The notes under the pieces were generated by a model that was not told the origin of the DNA, did no database searches, and was given only the letters and a program-made list of their open reading frames with translations. From Bog-756 sp963813525 (GTDB taxonomy: Bacteria; Actinomycetota; Acidimicrobiia; Acidimicrobiales; RAAP-2), in the NCBI GenBank assembly GCA_963813525.1, contig CAWEZI010000002.1, forward strand, positions 186,001 to 250,000: 64,000 nucleotides of DNA. Reading direction: 5' to 3'. A program made the translations under genes and the position numbers. Numbering within the stretch: position 1 is the first letter of the stretch; the number at the start of each line of letters is the position of its first letter. Shown here piece by piece: positions 32,823 to 41,188 of the stretch.

Positions 32823-34235
32823 ATGGCCCTTGCCGCGGAGGACCATTACGACTTGGTCGTCGTGGGCGCGGGACCAGCAGGAGAAAAGGCGGCCGCCCAG
32901 GCTGCTTACTTCGACAAGCGCGTGGTGGTCGTCGAGAGGGCGGAAGCCCTGGGCGGGGAGCTGGCTGCCAGCGCGCTGACCACCAAGGCGATGCGGGAGG
33001 CAGCCCTGTACCTGACCGGGTTCCGGCGTCGCGACGTCTTTGGCGCCAGCATCGACCTCGATTCACAGGGCACTATCGATCGGCTTCGCTCGCGGGCCAC
33101 TGATGTGGCCAGGAGAATGAGCCAGACCGTGCATGAGAATTTGGATCGCCACGGTGTCGAGCTGGTGAAGGGCACAGCTGTTCTCGGATCCGATGGCACC
33201 GTCACAGTTGCCTCCGCCGCGGACTCGACCCGCAGGGTCCTGAGAGGAGAGGTCGTCCTCGTCGCTACCGGCTCGAGACCCTTCCACCCCCCTGGCATAC
33301 CGTTTGATGACCCCGACGTACTGGATTCCGAAACAGCCCGGGATCTGGACCGGCCGATGGGAAGTCTGGTGGTCGTCGGGGGTGGCGCGGTTGCCTGCGA
33401 GTACGCGTCGATATTCATGGCACTGGGCGCGGAGGTCACGCTGGTGGATCGGGGAAAGCGGTTGATGCCCTTTCTCGATTCGGAGTGCTCGGCACAGGTC
33501 GCAGAGTGCTTTCGGTCCTTCGGGATGACGGTGCTCCCCGAGATGGCCGTGACCCGTGTCACACGGGATGACGAAGGGCTGCATGTCGAGATGGGTACCG
33601 GCCGACTTGTCCATCCAGAGAAGATCATCTTTGCCGCAGGTCGCATGGGAAACACGGAAGAGCTCGGACTCGCTGCCGCCGGCGTGACCACCGACGATCG
33701 GGGGCGGATAGTGGTCGACGACCATTTTGAGACCACCGCCCCCAGAATCTATGCCGCCGGAGACGTGATCGGGCCTCCGGCTCTGGCATCGGCGTCGATG
33801 GAGCAGGGCCGGGTGGCAGCCTGCTATGGCCTGGGAATTCCATTCAAGGAAACCGTCGATCCCCTTACGCCGTTCGGCGTGTATTCCATACCCGAGTGCG
33901 CCATGGTGGGGATTACCGAGGACGAGGCTGCCACCCGGGGAATCAACTTCGTAACCGGCGTGTCCTCGTTCTCGGACAACAGCCGGGCTGCCATTTCTGG
34001 CATTACGGAGGGAATCCTCAAACTGGTCGTCTGCTGCGACGACCGGCGGGTGATCGGGGTACACATCGTCGGGGACGGAGCCACCGAGCTCGTACATCAG
34101 GGCCAAGCCGTTCTGCATTTCGGTGGGACGGTCGACTACTTCATACATGCCACTTTCGACGTACCGACCCTCAGCGATGCCTACAAGTACGCCGCCTACG
34201 ACTGCCTCCAACGGTTGGCTGCCCGCTCAGGCTGA
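32823..34235 (+). CDS. SthA/Lpd-like flavoprotein lacking the redox disulfide
   Basis: The protein has 470 residues from the ATG at 32823; a TTG at 32793, one base after the upstream stop, is an alternative. FAD motif: 'YDLVVVGAGPAGEKAAAQAAYF'; NAD(P) motif: 'LVVVGGGAVACEYASIFMALG'; second FAD motif: 'APRIYAAGDVIGPPALASASMEQGR'; dimerisation domain with 'TELVHQGQAVLHFGG'. The place of the usual CxxxxC is 'LGGELAASALTTKAMREA', with no Cys. This resembles the soluble transhydrogenase SthA, which also lacks a complete disulfide, more than lipoamide dehydrogenase. It probably moves hydride between NADH and NADPH or reduces a quinone. Confidence 0.8.
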   Translation: MALAAEDHYDLVVVGAGPAGEKAAAQAAYFDKRVVVVERAEALGGELAASALTTKAMREAALYLTGFRRRDVFGASIDLDSQGTIDRLRSRATDVARRMSQTVHENLDRHGVELVKGTAVLGSDGTVTVASAADSTRRVLRGEVVLVATGSRPFHPPGIPFDDPDVLDSETARDLDRPMGSLVVVGGGAVACEYASIFMALGAEVTLVDRGKRLMPFLDSECSAQVAECFRSFGMTVLPEMAVTRVTRDDEGLHVEMGTGRLVHPEKIIFAAGRMGNTEELGLAAAGVTTDDRGRIVVDDHFETTAPRIYAAGDVIGPPALASASMEQGRVAACYGLGIPFKETVDPLTPFGVYSIPECAMVGITEDEAATRGINFVTGVSSFSDNSRAAISGITEGILKLVVCCDDRRVIGVHIVGDGATELVHQGQAVLHFGGTVDYFIHATFDVPTLSDAYKYAAYDCLQRLAARSG

Positions 34236-34293
34236 CGGCGTTGATGCGGCTGCGATTCACGGCAGGAGAGGCACCGTGCTCGGCCCGAACTGT

Positions 34294-35454
34294 TCAGCTG
34301 GTCCCCACACAGGAGCCCAAAAGCTCGCTCATGTTGGCCGTGTAGAAACTCTCCCGCACGGCGTCGTCAAAGCGTTCGAGATGGGCTTCGAAGCGCCCGA
34401 TGGGATCGCGGGTCCCTTCGGGATGAGGGAAGTCGGTGGAGAACATCAAGAGGTCCGGGCCCACATTGTCGAGCACCCAGCCCACGTCATCCTTGGCAAA
34501 GGGTGTGAATTTGACCTGGCGGCGTATGTAGTCGCTGGCCGCGAGCGGGAGTGCCGCCAGATCTGGCTCGGTTCGTGCGAACTGCATGGCCCCGTCGAGT
34601 TTCTTGAGCATGCCCGGGACCCACTCGGCCCCTTGCTCGATCGAGGCACCCCGCAGGCGCCGAAAGCGCTCGAAGACTCCATCGAGAGCGAGGCAGGACA
34701 AGAAGTTTTCCGGCCAGTAGCCGATGTTGATGAAGTCCTTGGAACGGATGTTCTCGCCCCCGCCGAGAAAGTCGGGGGGAACGGGGCGGCCATTCTGGCG
34801 GTACCCGGTGGGGACGAGCTTCCCTCCCGTGCCGACATGGGTGACGAAGGGAATGTCGGCGTCTTGCAGTCGGGCCCAGATCGGATCGAGAGAACTGTGC
34901 CCTGGCCCCATCGTTTTGGAGGGGGAGGTGGAGTTGACCACGATTGCACCGGGGTTCTGGGCCAGTGCGAACTCGAGCTCTTCGATAGCGCGCTCGATGT
35001 CGGCAAAGGGGATGAGTGGAACGGCCAGCAAGCGCGGATCCGAGGAACAGAAATCAACCAAGGCTCGAGTGTGAGCCCGAATTCCCCCGTAGAGAAGCTC
35101 TGTGTCGACGCCCCTCGAGAGGAACTGGCCTGGAGCGAAGGTGGAAAATACCAGCTGGGCTGCGATGTTGAACTTGTCCAAGATGGCCGAACGCTCCGCC
35201 GGATCCCAGGCCCCATAGGCCTCGTAGCCCCTGCCCCACACCTTCTCGTCGTCGAGTGCGTCTGCCGGCGGATCTTCGGCCCGGGCGGCCACACGCTGGG
35301 CGGCGGCGGCGGTGTCAGGGGCAAAGGGATGGGACAAGGCGCGCATGCGCCGGCGGATGCCCGGGTCGGCGTAGGGGGTGAGCCAGTCGGTGGGCTCGAG
35401 CACGTGACTGTCAGCATCCAGGTAGACCCGGTGCTGCGTGCTGTTTGGTGTCAT
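34294..35454 (-). CDS. Amidohydrolase (metal-dependent hydrolase, amidohydro_2 type)
   Basis: The protein has 386 residues from the ATG at 35454; the frame extends 13 codons upstream. It opens with 'VYLDADSHVLEPTDWLTPY', where the usual D-x-H metal motif is D-S-H. It contains 'IPFVTHVGTGG' with a central His and ends with 'LLMFSTDFPHPEGTRDPIGRFEAHL', typical of TIM-barrel amidohydrolases/decarboxylases acting on aromatic or cyclic acids. The substrate is unknown. It converges with the flavoprotein gene and is preceded by a long non-coding stretch. Confidence 0.83.
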   Translation of the reverse strand: MTPNSTQHRVYLDADSHVLEPTDWLTPYADPGIRRRMRALSHPFAPDTAAAAQRVAARAEDPPADALDDEKVWGRGYEAYGAWDPAERSAILDKFNIAAQLVFSTFAPGQFLSRGVDTELLYGGIRAHTRALVDFCSSDPRLLAVPLIPFADIERAIEELEFALAQNPGAIVVNSTSPSKTMGPGHSSLDPIWARLQDADIPFVTHVGTGGKLVPTGYRQNGRPVPPDFLGGGENIRSKDFINIGYWPENFLSCLALDGVFERFRRLRGASIEQGAEWVPGMLKKLDGAMQFARTEPDLAALPLAASDYIRRQVKFTPFAKDDVGWVLDNVGPDLLMFSTDFPHPEGTRDPIGRFEAHLERFDDAVRESFYTANMSELLGSCVGTS

Positions 35455-36074
35455 GTGTCCTCCCCGGGAGGGCCGCCCACTCGGAGGTGCCACTCAATTG
35501 GACGGTAGCGCAGGGCCAACCCGTCGGCAATGGGCTCCCTGCGCGGACGGAGGATGGAGCTTCAGTAGCAACCTGCTCGTGGGACTCGAGCATTTCCACC
35601 ACCGGTGGCGACACGGTCCCAGTCCCGACCTCAACCAGATGGGCCAGACGGCGCTTGACCTCTCCGGTCGGGATGCCGGTGGCGACGGCTGGCGCATGAC
35701 GAGCAACGGCATCGACGGCCCGGGCTGGAGTGTCAGCGATCCAACGCTGGGCTAGGGAGGCGGCGCCCCGGCTACCGACAGGACTTGTTGACATGGTCGG
35801 AGCGCGCCCTGTTTGGAGTCCTTCCCACGCCGTTGCCATCGAGGGAAGGCCCCGATCCGTTCCGCCGGCCACCATCACTCACCCCCACGCCGGTGCTGCT
35901 TGCAACTCGTGGTTGCAAAAGTCAGAAAAGTCGCAGCTATGAGTTGCAGCCTATTGAAAGCGGCACAGTCGGCGTGCCCGGAGCTCGGCGGCGGATCCGA
36001 CTCAACGGGCAACGTCGACCGGTGCCTCGGAATACAAGGTAACCGCAACCCGAGTTGCGGTCAAGGGGTTCTCA
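35455..36074. other. Intergenic region with GTTGC/GCAAC repeats and two hairpins
   Basis: No gene is supported in these 620 bp; one minus-strand frame at 35411-35878 has no similarity. The right half holds repeated GTTGC/GCAAC words. One perfect hairpin lies at 35900-35918 (TTGCAAC/GTTGCAA, 5-nt loop) and another at 36042-36061 (ACCGCAAC/GTTGCGGT, 4-nt loop). The second lies just downstream of the HTH gene's stop and may be its terminator. Confidence 0.45.
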
Positions 36075-36446
36075 CTAGATCTCGCCGCGGGCCTCCTTGG
36101 CGTAGCGCGAGGCCATTTGGCGTGAGAATCCCCAGATACGAGCCAGTTCGCTGATCGACACGCCATGGTCCAGAGCCGACCTGAAGGCGGCCACCCGCGA
36201 TTCGCGGCGACGCTGCTCGAGCACGTAGAGCGCTTCTTGAAGATCCTCACGCTCATCGGTCATGTGGGAGTCCTTGACGGCCTCCTCGTAGTCGTCCGCA
36301 GGCTCCTCGAACTCGATGGATCGACGAAGCGACTCGATGCGCCGGCTGAGCACGACTTGCAGGTTCTCCATCGCCTCGATGACCAGCTCGACGCTATGAA
36401 TCGCCGCCTTGTCGCACTCTGTCAGTTGTTGTCGGTCATCCGGCAC
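36075..36446 (-). CDS. Small coiled-coil protein with C-terminal helix-turn-helix
   Basis: The protein has 123 residues and I do not recognise the family. The N-terminal ~90 residues are charged and helical ('IEAMENLQVVLSRRIESLRRSIEFEE', 'DEREDLQEALYVLEQRRRESRVAAF'), consistent with a coiled-coil dimer. Residues about 97-120 read 'HGVSISELARIWGFSRQMASRYAKEARGEI', a clear helix-turn-helix with 'FSRQMASRYA' as recognition helix. It is probably a DNA-binding protein of unknown target. The GTTGC repeats downstream and the 36634 regulator upstream are possible partners, but there is no direct link. Confidence 0.65.
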   Translation of the reverse strand: MPDDRQQLTECDKAAIHSVELVIEAMENLQVVLSRRIESLRRSIEFEEPADDYEEAVKDSHMTDEREDLQEALYVLEQRRRESRVAAFRSALDHGVSISELARIWGFSRQMASRYAKEARGEI

Positions 36447-36633
36447 GCCATAAAACTATTCGATCCACGGAGGATCGGTACAGCGCCATGATCCGTCCGA
36501 GAGGGCCCGATGGGTCGCGGTGCTTTGGTTAGTCGAGCCAGAGCGCTTGGTGTGGAGGCTCGATTGCATCGGCGAAGTGGCGTCCGATCGCCTACCTCCC
36601 ATCCATCCGAGGTGGTGAGGCTGAGGGGCCGCC

Positions 36634-37446
36634 TCAGGCTTTCAATACTTCCGATACCGAAGCATCGTCGACCACCGGCGGCGATATGTCGGAGTCCAAC
36701 TCGAAGAACTCATTGGCGAGCGCTTCAAGCGCCAAACCGAAAAGTGTCCACTCTTGCTCTTCACCGTCCGGTCCGGTGGGTCGCATGATGCTGTTCATGT
36801 GGGCGGAGTCGACGCGGTCTCTGAGGACGCAACCCTCTGCCAACGCGGCTACGGCAATCGTGAATTGACGGACCGTAAGACCAGAACGGACGCGGTAGCC
36901 GACAAAATCCATCCCTGCTTTGTAGATCCCTTCCATGCGCTCGGTCACCGCCTGGTACGAGAGGTCGAGCGCCGCCTCGACCCGGCTGCGACGCTCGGGA
37001 GAAGTCCCCAACGCCGTCACAGCCCAGATGCCGATCCACAGCAACCAGTCGGTTGACTGGCGTAGGGCCCTGGTGTTGGCAGCTGCCGAAAGTCGGCATA
37101 CCTCGCGCATGGTTGCCCGTCGCGACTCCTCGGATGATGGATCCATGCGCGCCAGAACGGGTGCCAGATCTCTCAGGGTGTCCTCGATCTCAGAGGTGCT
37201 GTCGTCAGCGGCAATGGTCGCCAACACGTCCGTCTGATATTCGAATTGATTCTTCCAGACCCGTCCGATCAGCGAAGCATTGGTCATACGGATCCCCGTA
37301 TCTGCCTCGACCCGCTCTCGCACGCGCTTGAAGGTCAGTGCTCCACCACCGGCGCCCAGCCCTTCCTCGCGCAAGATCGCCCATCCGGCCTCGATGAAGA
37401 CGGCACGCACTTTGTCACGGCTCAGTCTCGGACGACCCGTCGCCAT
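36634..37446 (-). CDS. TetR-like transcriptional regulator
   Basis: The protein has 270 residues from the ATG at 37446 ('MATGRPRLSRDKVRAVFIEAGWAIL'); frames further upstream look non-coding. The first ~75 residues resemble a TetR DNA-binding domain, though the region 'RVRERVEADTGIRMTNASLIGRVWKNQFEYQTDVLATI' is longer than usual between helices. The remainder is a helical effector domain ('EAALDLSYQAVTERMEGIYKAGMDFVG', 'TVRQFTIAVAALAEGCVLRDRV'). The target and ligand are unknown. It lies just upstream of, and divergent from, the IS element. Confidence 0.72.
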   Translation of the reverse strand: MATGRPRLSRDKVRAVFIEAGWAILREEGLGAGGGALTFKRVRERVEADTGIRMTNASLIGRVWKNQFEYQTDVLATIAADDSTSEIEDTLRDLAPVLARMDPSSEESRRATMREVCRLSAAANTRALRQSTDWLLWIGIWAVTALGTSPERRSRVEAALDLSYQAVTERMEGIYKAGMDFVGYRVRSGLTVRQFTIAVAALAEGCVLRDRVDSAHMNSIMRPTGPDGEEQEWTLFGLALEALANEFFELDSDISPPVVDDASVSEVLKA

Positions 37447-37839
37447 CAGCGACCGATCGTGACTTCGAGCGCGCCGCGCCCGAGGCTCCTGCAATTTCCC
37501 CATACTCTGACCACCGTCCGATGCTACCGGGTCACGGGACAAACCCTGCACTGGAGCAACGGTAACCGCACGAGGGTCCGGGGCCCGCAGTGCAATCAAC
37601 AAATCCTCGGCTCTGTCAGTAGCAGTCGGCCAGGTGGCCGCCGTCCCATCGCTCGGTTAGGTACCGACCCGCCCTGCAGTGTCCGAAAACCCGACCTCGC
37701 CATCAACCAGGCCACCGTGTTGGGCCCTGCCAGCGGGTGGCTGCCGTCATCCCGTTGCGACGGCGGCGAGCGGGAGACTCAACTAGGGCTTCCGGTCCAC
37801 GGGATGAGGTTGCACATCCACCATGAGGTGGGGTCCGGC

Positions 37840-38892
37840 GATGGACTCTTTGGTTCCTACCAAAGAGACAAGGAGCCCATCACCGTGACCCCAGCAGAGA
37901 TCATCTACCAACGGCGCATCGCCGTGTTGGAACATGCCCGGCGAACCGGGAATGTGGCCGAGACCTGCAGGGTCTTCGGGGTCTCCCGGACCCGGTACTA
38001 CCAGTGGAAGAACCTGGCCGACCGTTACGGCCTCGAGGCCCTGGTGCCGAAGGCCCGTCGGGCCCCGCAAATGCCCGAGGCCACCCCCACCCACGTGGTC
38101 CAGGCGTTGTTGACCCTGGCCGTGGTCGAGCCCACCATCGGCTGTCGCCAGTACGCCGACCGCCTGGGTGACCAGGGCTTCGCCATGGCCAAGTCCACGG
38201 TGCAAAAGCACCTGGTGGCCCACGGCCTGGGACGACGCTCCCAGCGCCTGGCCCGGGCGGCGGTGATCACCGCAGCCACGACGGGGCTCGTGACCGAGGC
38301 GGCCCGGGATGACCGGCTGTTCGGGTTCTGCCTGGCCACCGGGGGACCCGGTGAGCTGGTCTGCCTGGACAGCTTCTACATCGGGAAGCTGAAAGGGGTG
38401 GGCAAGGTGTACCAGCTCAGCGCCATCGACGTCTTCACCCGGTGGGCCATCGTCATGATCGTGATCGGACCGGTCGACCACACCCACTCCATCCGCTTCA
38501 TCGACCACCTCCTGCGGGCCTACCGGCGTCACGGGGTGAAGGTCAGAGCCGTGCTCACCGACAATGGTCCTGAATATGTGGACGGAGGATTCCGGGCCCA
38601 CCTGGTGGCCAAGCAGCTCGGCCACCAGCGGATCCCTCCCCGGTCGCCCAACCACAACGCCGTCTGCGAGCGGTTTCACCAGACCATCCTCCAAGAGTGC
38701 TGGCGTCCCGCCTTCCACCGCCGTCACTTCACCTCGACCCGACAGCTCCACGCCGAGGCCGACGCCTGGCTCACCACCTACCACCGCCACCGGCGCAACC
38801 ACGGCGACTACATGCGAGGCAGAACGCCTCACGAGGTCCTCGACAAGCACCGGAGGAACAAGGCAGCATGACCATCAACCAAAGAGTCCATC
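37840..38892 (+). mobile_element. IS481-type insertion sequence with 16-bp perfect terminal inverted repeats
   Basis: The left end GATGGACTCTTTGGTT (37840-37855) is the exact inverse of the right end at 38877-38892. The 1053-bp element contains one transposase gene. No matching target duplication is visible immediately outside the repeats. Intact ends and an intact gene suggest recent activity. It separates the TetR-like regulator from the GH43-like gene. Confidence 0.85.
37885..38871 (+). CDS. IS481 family DDE transposase
   Basis: The protein has 328 residues from the GTG at 37885 (AGGAGCCC upstream); an open frame continues far upstream but crosses the element's left end. An N-terminal helix-turn-helix ('NVAETCRVFGVSRTRYYQWKNLADRYG', 22-48) is followed by a retroviral-integrase-type catalytic core. 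D162 lies in 'LVCLDSFYIG', D226 in 'VLTDNGPEYV' and E262 in 'NAVCERFHQTILQE'. It would cut and paste the element by binding its terminal repeats. All three catalytic residues are present, so it is likely functional. Confidence 0.92.
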   Translation: MTPAEIIYQRRIAVLEHARRTGNVAETCRVFGVSRTRYYQWKNLADRYGLEALVPKARRAPQMPEATPTHVVQALLTLAVVEPTIGCRQYADRLGDQGFAMAKSTVQKHLVAHGLGRRSQRLARAAVITAATTGLVTEAARDDRLFGFCLATGGPGELVCLDSFYIGKLKGVGKVYQLSAIDVFTRWAIVMIVIGPVDHTHSIRFIDHLLRAYRRHGVKVRAVLTDNGPEYVDGGFRAHLVAKQLGHQRIPPRSPNHNAVCERFHQTILQECWRPAFHRRHFTSTRQLHAEADAWLTTYHRHRRNHGDYMRGRTPHEVLDKHRRNKAA

Positions 38893-39180
38893 TGTCACCT
38901 CAACCCTCGGTCCGGAAGGACTAGGGGGCGATCGCCCTACACCGACGGCCGTCGGGACCAGCGTTTTTGAGGTGTTTGCCAACTGCTCGGGCATCACCGA
39001 CCGAGACCGCCGACGCCAGTTGGCGATCGTCGTCTCGAGCACTCCTCCTCGCCACATTGACGGTTGGTTGTTCGCTGGTGCCGGTCTCCCTTGAAGGATT
39101 CGCTTGGGATCAGCTCAAAATGCAGGTCGGAGGAGACTTAAATTAGTATCGCTGAAACCGAATCGGCGTGAGGAGTTGGC

Positions 39181-41010
39181 GTGAGTTCAGTTTCAAGAAT
39201 CGGACGTCTGACCGTTACGATCAGCACCCTGATCGGGATGGTTGGAGTCCTTGCTGGTGGGCAATCGACAGCGGCACCGGCGCAGAGATCCGTGATGAGC
39301 CGAGTCTCGGTGTCTCCGAGCCAGACCCCAGCCTTTGCGGGAGATGCTCCAGATCCCGACATCGTGTACTCCGACGGTGCCTACTACGCGTTCACGACCG
39401 GCACTGCGCTCGGGAATCACCTACAGGCACTCATCGACATCAGCGGAAGCCCAGCCTCAGGCTGGCGCTCCTACACCGGCCTTTCCTACGGGTCGACGGC
39501 GCTTCCCAAAGTGCCTGCGTGGGAGACACCCGATACCCAGACGTCCCCGGGCGTCTACTTCTACGGCGGTCACTGGGTCATGTTCTACGACGCATCAACC
39601 AATCCAAATGCTGGGGACAGCGGCCACAGCTGTCTATCGGTGGCTACGGCGCCTACGCTCACCCCGGGCAATCCTGTGTTCACTGACAGCTCCTCTGGGC
39701 CTCTGTACTGCGGGACCGGAGGCGTACTCGATCCGAGTCCCTTCGTGGATCCGGCAACGGGGGCGGCCTATCTGATCTGGAAGTCCAATGATGGGAGTTC
39801 ATCGGAGCCCTCCCAAGTGTGGTCCGTCCGTTTGGCCAGCAACGGGACCAGTTTTGCGGGGAGCCCCACCGTTCTACTTACGGTCGATCAGGCCGCCCTG
39901 CCCTGGGAAACCACCTTTGACGATCCTCAGCTGGTATCTGTCGACGGGACCTATGACCTGCTGTTCTCTACGGGCAACTATCTGTCCTCGAGCTACGCCC
40001 AAGCACTGACCACTTGCAGTGGTCCGAGCGGCCCCTGCCAGCAGCCGAGCAGCGGCCCTTTCCTCACCTCGTATGGGAGCGTGGCAGGTCCGGGCGGGGG
40101 GTCATTCTTCACAGACTCCACCGGCCATTGGTGGCTGGGGTACGCCGGCTGGCCGAGCTCCTGCACGAACTATTCCTGCGGCGGTGTGCGTCGACTGTTC
40201 GTGACGCCGATCAACCTGGGAAACGACCTTTCCGTACCGTGCAATCCACCGGCGGGCGGCCCTGCTGGCTACCGGCTGACCGCCAGCGATGGCGGGATTT
40301 TTGATTTCGGGAATCTTCCCTTCTGCGGATCGACCGGTTCGATTCAACTCAACCGGCCTGTTGTGGGAGTAGCCAATACGGCTGATGGCGGTGGCTACTG
40401 GACGGTGGCGTCCGACGGTGGCATCTTCACCTTCGGCGACGCCCACTTCCACGGATCAACCGGCGGGATTCATCTCAACCAGCCCATCGTGGGGATGGCT
40501 GCGACTCCCGACGGTGGCGGTTACTGGCTCGTCGCTGCCGACGGGGGTGTCTTCAGCTTCGGCGACGCCCACTTCCACGGATCAACCGGCGGGATTCATC
40601 TCAACCAGCCCATCGTGGGGATGGCTGCGACTCCCGACGGTGGCGGTTACTGGCTCGTCGCTGCCGACGGCGGCATCTTCAGCTTCGGCGACGCCCGTTT
40701 TCACGGATCAACGGGTTCCATCCACCTAAACCAGCCCATCGTGGGCATGGCAGCGACCTCCGACGGTAGTGGTTACTGGCTCGTCGCTGCCGACGGCGGC
40801 ATCTTCAGCTTCGGTGACGCCCGCTTCCACGGATCAACCGGCGGGATTCATCTCAACCAGCCCATCGTGGGCATGGCGGCGACTCCGGACGGTAGTGGTT
40901 ACTGGCTGGTCGCTGCCGACGGCGGCATCTTCAGCTTCGGTGACGCCCACTTCCACGGATCGACCGGATCCATCCACCTCAACCGGCCCATCGTGGGTAT
41001 GGCCGGTTAG
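39181..41010 (+). CDS. Exported GH43-like beta-propeller protein with 42-residue YWLVAADGG repeats
   Basis: The protein has 609 residues, GTG start with GAGGAG six bases upstream. A signal peptide (about 1-33) precedes a five-bladed-propeller-like domain with GH43/DUF-like marks: 'AGDAPDPDIVYSDGAYYAFTTG', 'GVLDPSPFVDPATGAAYLIWKSN' and 'WETTFDDPQLVSVDGTYDLLFSTG'. From about residue 363 come 42-residue repeats of the form 'GSTG.IHLNQPIVGMAATPDGGGYWLVAADGG.FSFGDA.FH': five full copies and parts at each end. Without proof of the catalytic carboxylates, glycosidase activity is uncertain. The repeats probably form a propeller or solenoid for cell-surface binding. Confidence 0.8.
   Translation: MSSVSRIGRLTVTISTLIGMVGVLAGGQSTAAPAQRSVMSRVSVSPSQTPAFAGDAPDPDIVYSDGAYYAFTTGTALGNHLQALIDISGSPASGWRSYTGLSYGSTALPKVPAWETPDTQTSPGVYFYGGHWVMFYDASTNPNAGDSGHSCLSVATAPTLTPGNPVFTDSSSGPLYCGTGGVLDPSPFVDPATGAAYLIWKSNDGSSSEPSQVWSVRLASNGTSFAGSPTVLLTVDQAALPWETTFDDPQLVSVDGTYDLLFSTGNYLSSSYAQALTTCSGPSGPCQQPSSGPFLTSYGSVAGPGGGSFFTDSTGHWWLGYAGWPSSCTNYSCGGVRRLFVTPINLGNDLSVPCNPPAGGPAGYRLTASDGGIFDFGNLPFCGSTGSIQLNRPVVGVANTADGGGYWTVASDGGIFTFGDAHFHGSTGGIHLNQPIVGMAATPDGGGYWLVAADGGVFSFGDAHFHGSTGGIHLNQPIVGMAATPDGGGYWLVAADGGIFSFGDARFHGSTGSIHLNQPIVGMAATSDGSGYWLVAADGGIFSFGDARFHGSTGGIHLNQPIVGMAATPDGSGYWLVAADGGIFSFGDAHFHGSTGSIHLNRPIVGMAG
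40327..41007 (+). repeat. 126-bp tandem coding repeat, five full copies plus one partial
   Basis: The units start at 40327, 40453, 40579, 40705, 40831 and (partial) 40957. Copies 2 and 3 are almost identical in DNA, while copy 1 is the most diverged. This indicates recent unequal duplication of the inner units. Confidence 0.9.
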
Positions 41011-41188
41011 CCACTCGTTAGTGGTGAGTTGTTACTTGGCGTTTGGTCAGTTGGTGAGTCAGTGGTAGCGAGTGGGCTACCGGCCCCGGCCGACGGGAGT
41101 GATCGGGTTTTCGGGTGCTACGGGGCCTCGTCCAGGGATCGCCAATCGGCCAGAGATCTTGTGGAAGCAGATCGTGACCATCGGTGAG

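Noticed and set aside
35411..35878. 155-codon minus-strand frame upstream of the amidohydrolase
   Set aside because: It has no family features, overlaps the amidohydrolase start and has no good ribosome site; composition alone does not support it.
37246..37884. Longer transposase starting well upstream
   Set aside because: The added part crosses the left terminal repeat of the IS element and is antisense to the TetR-like gene.
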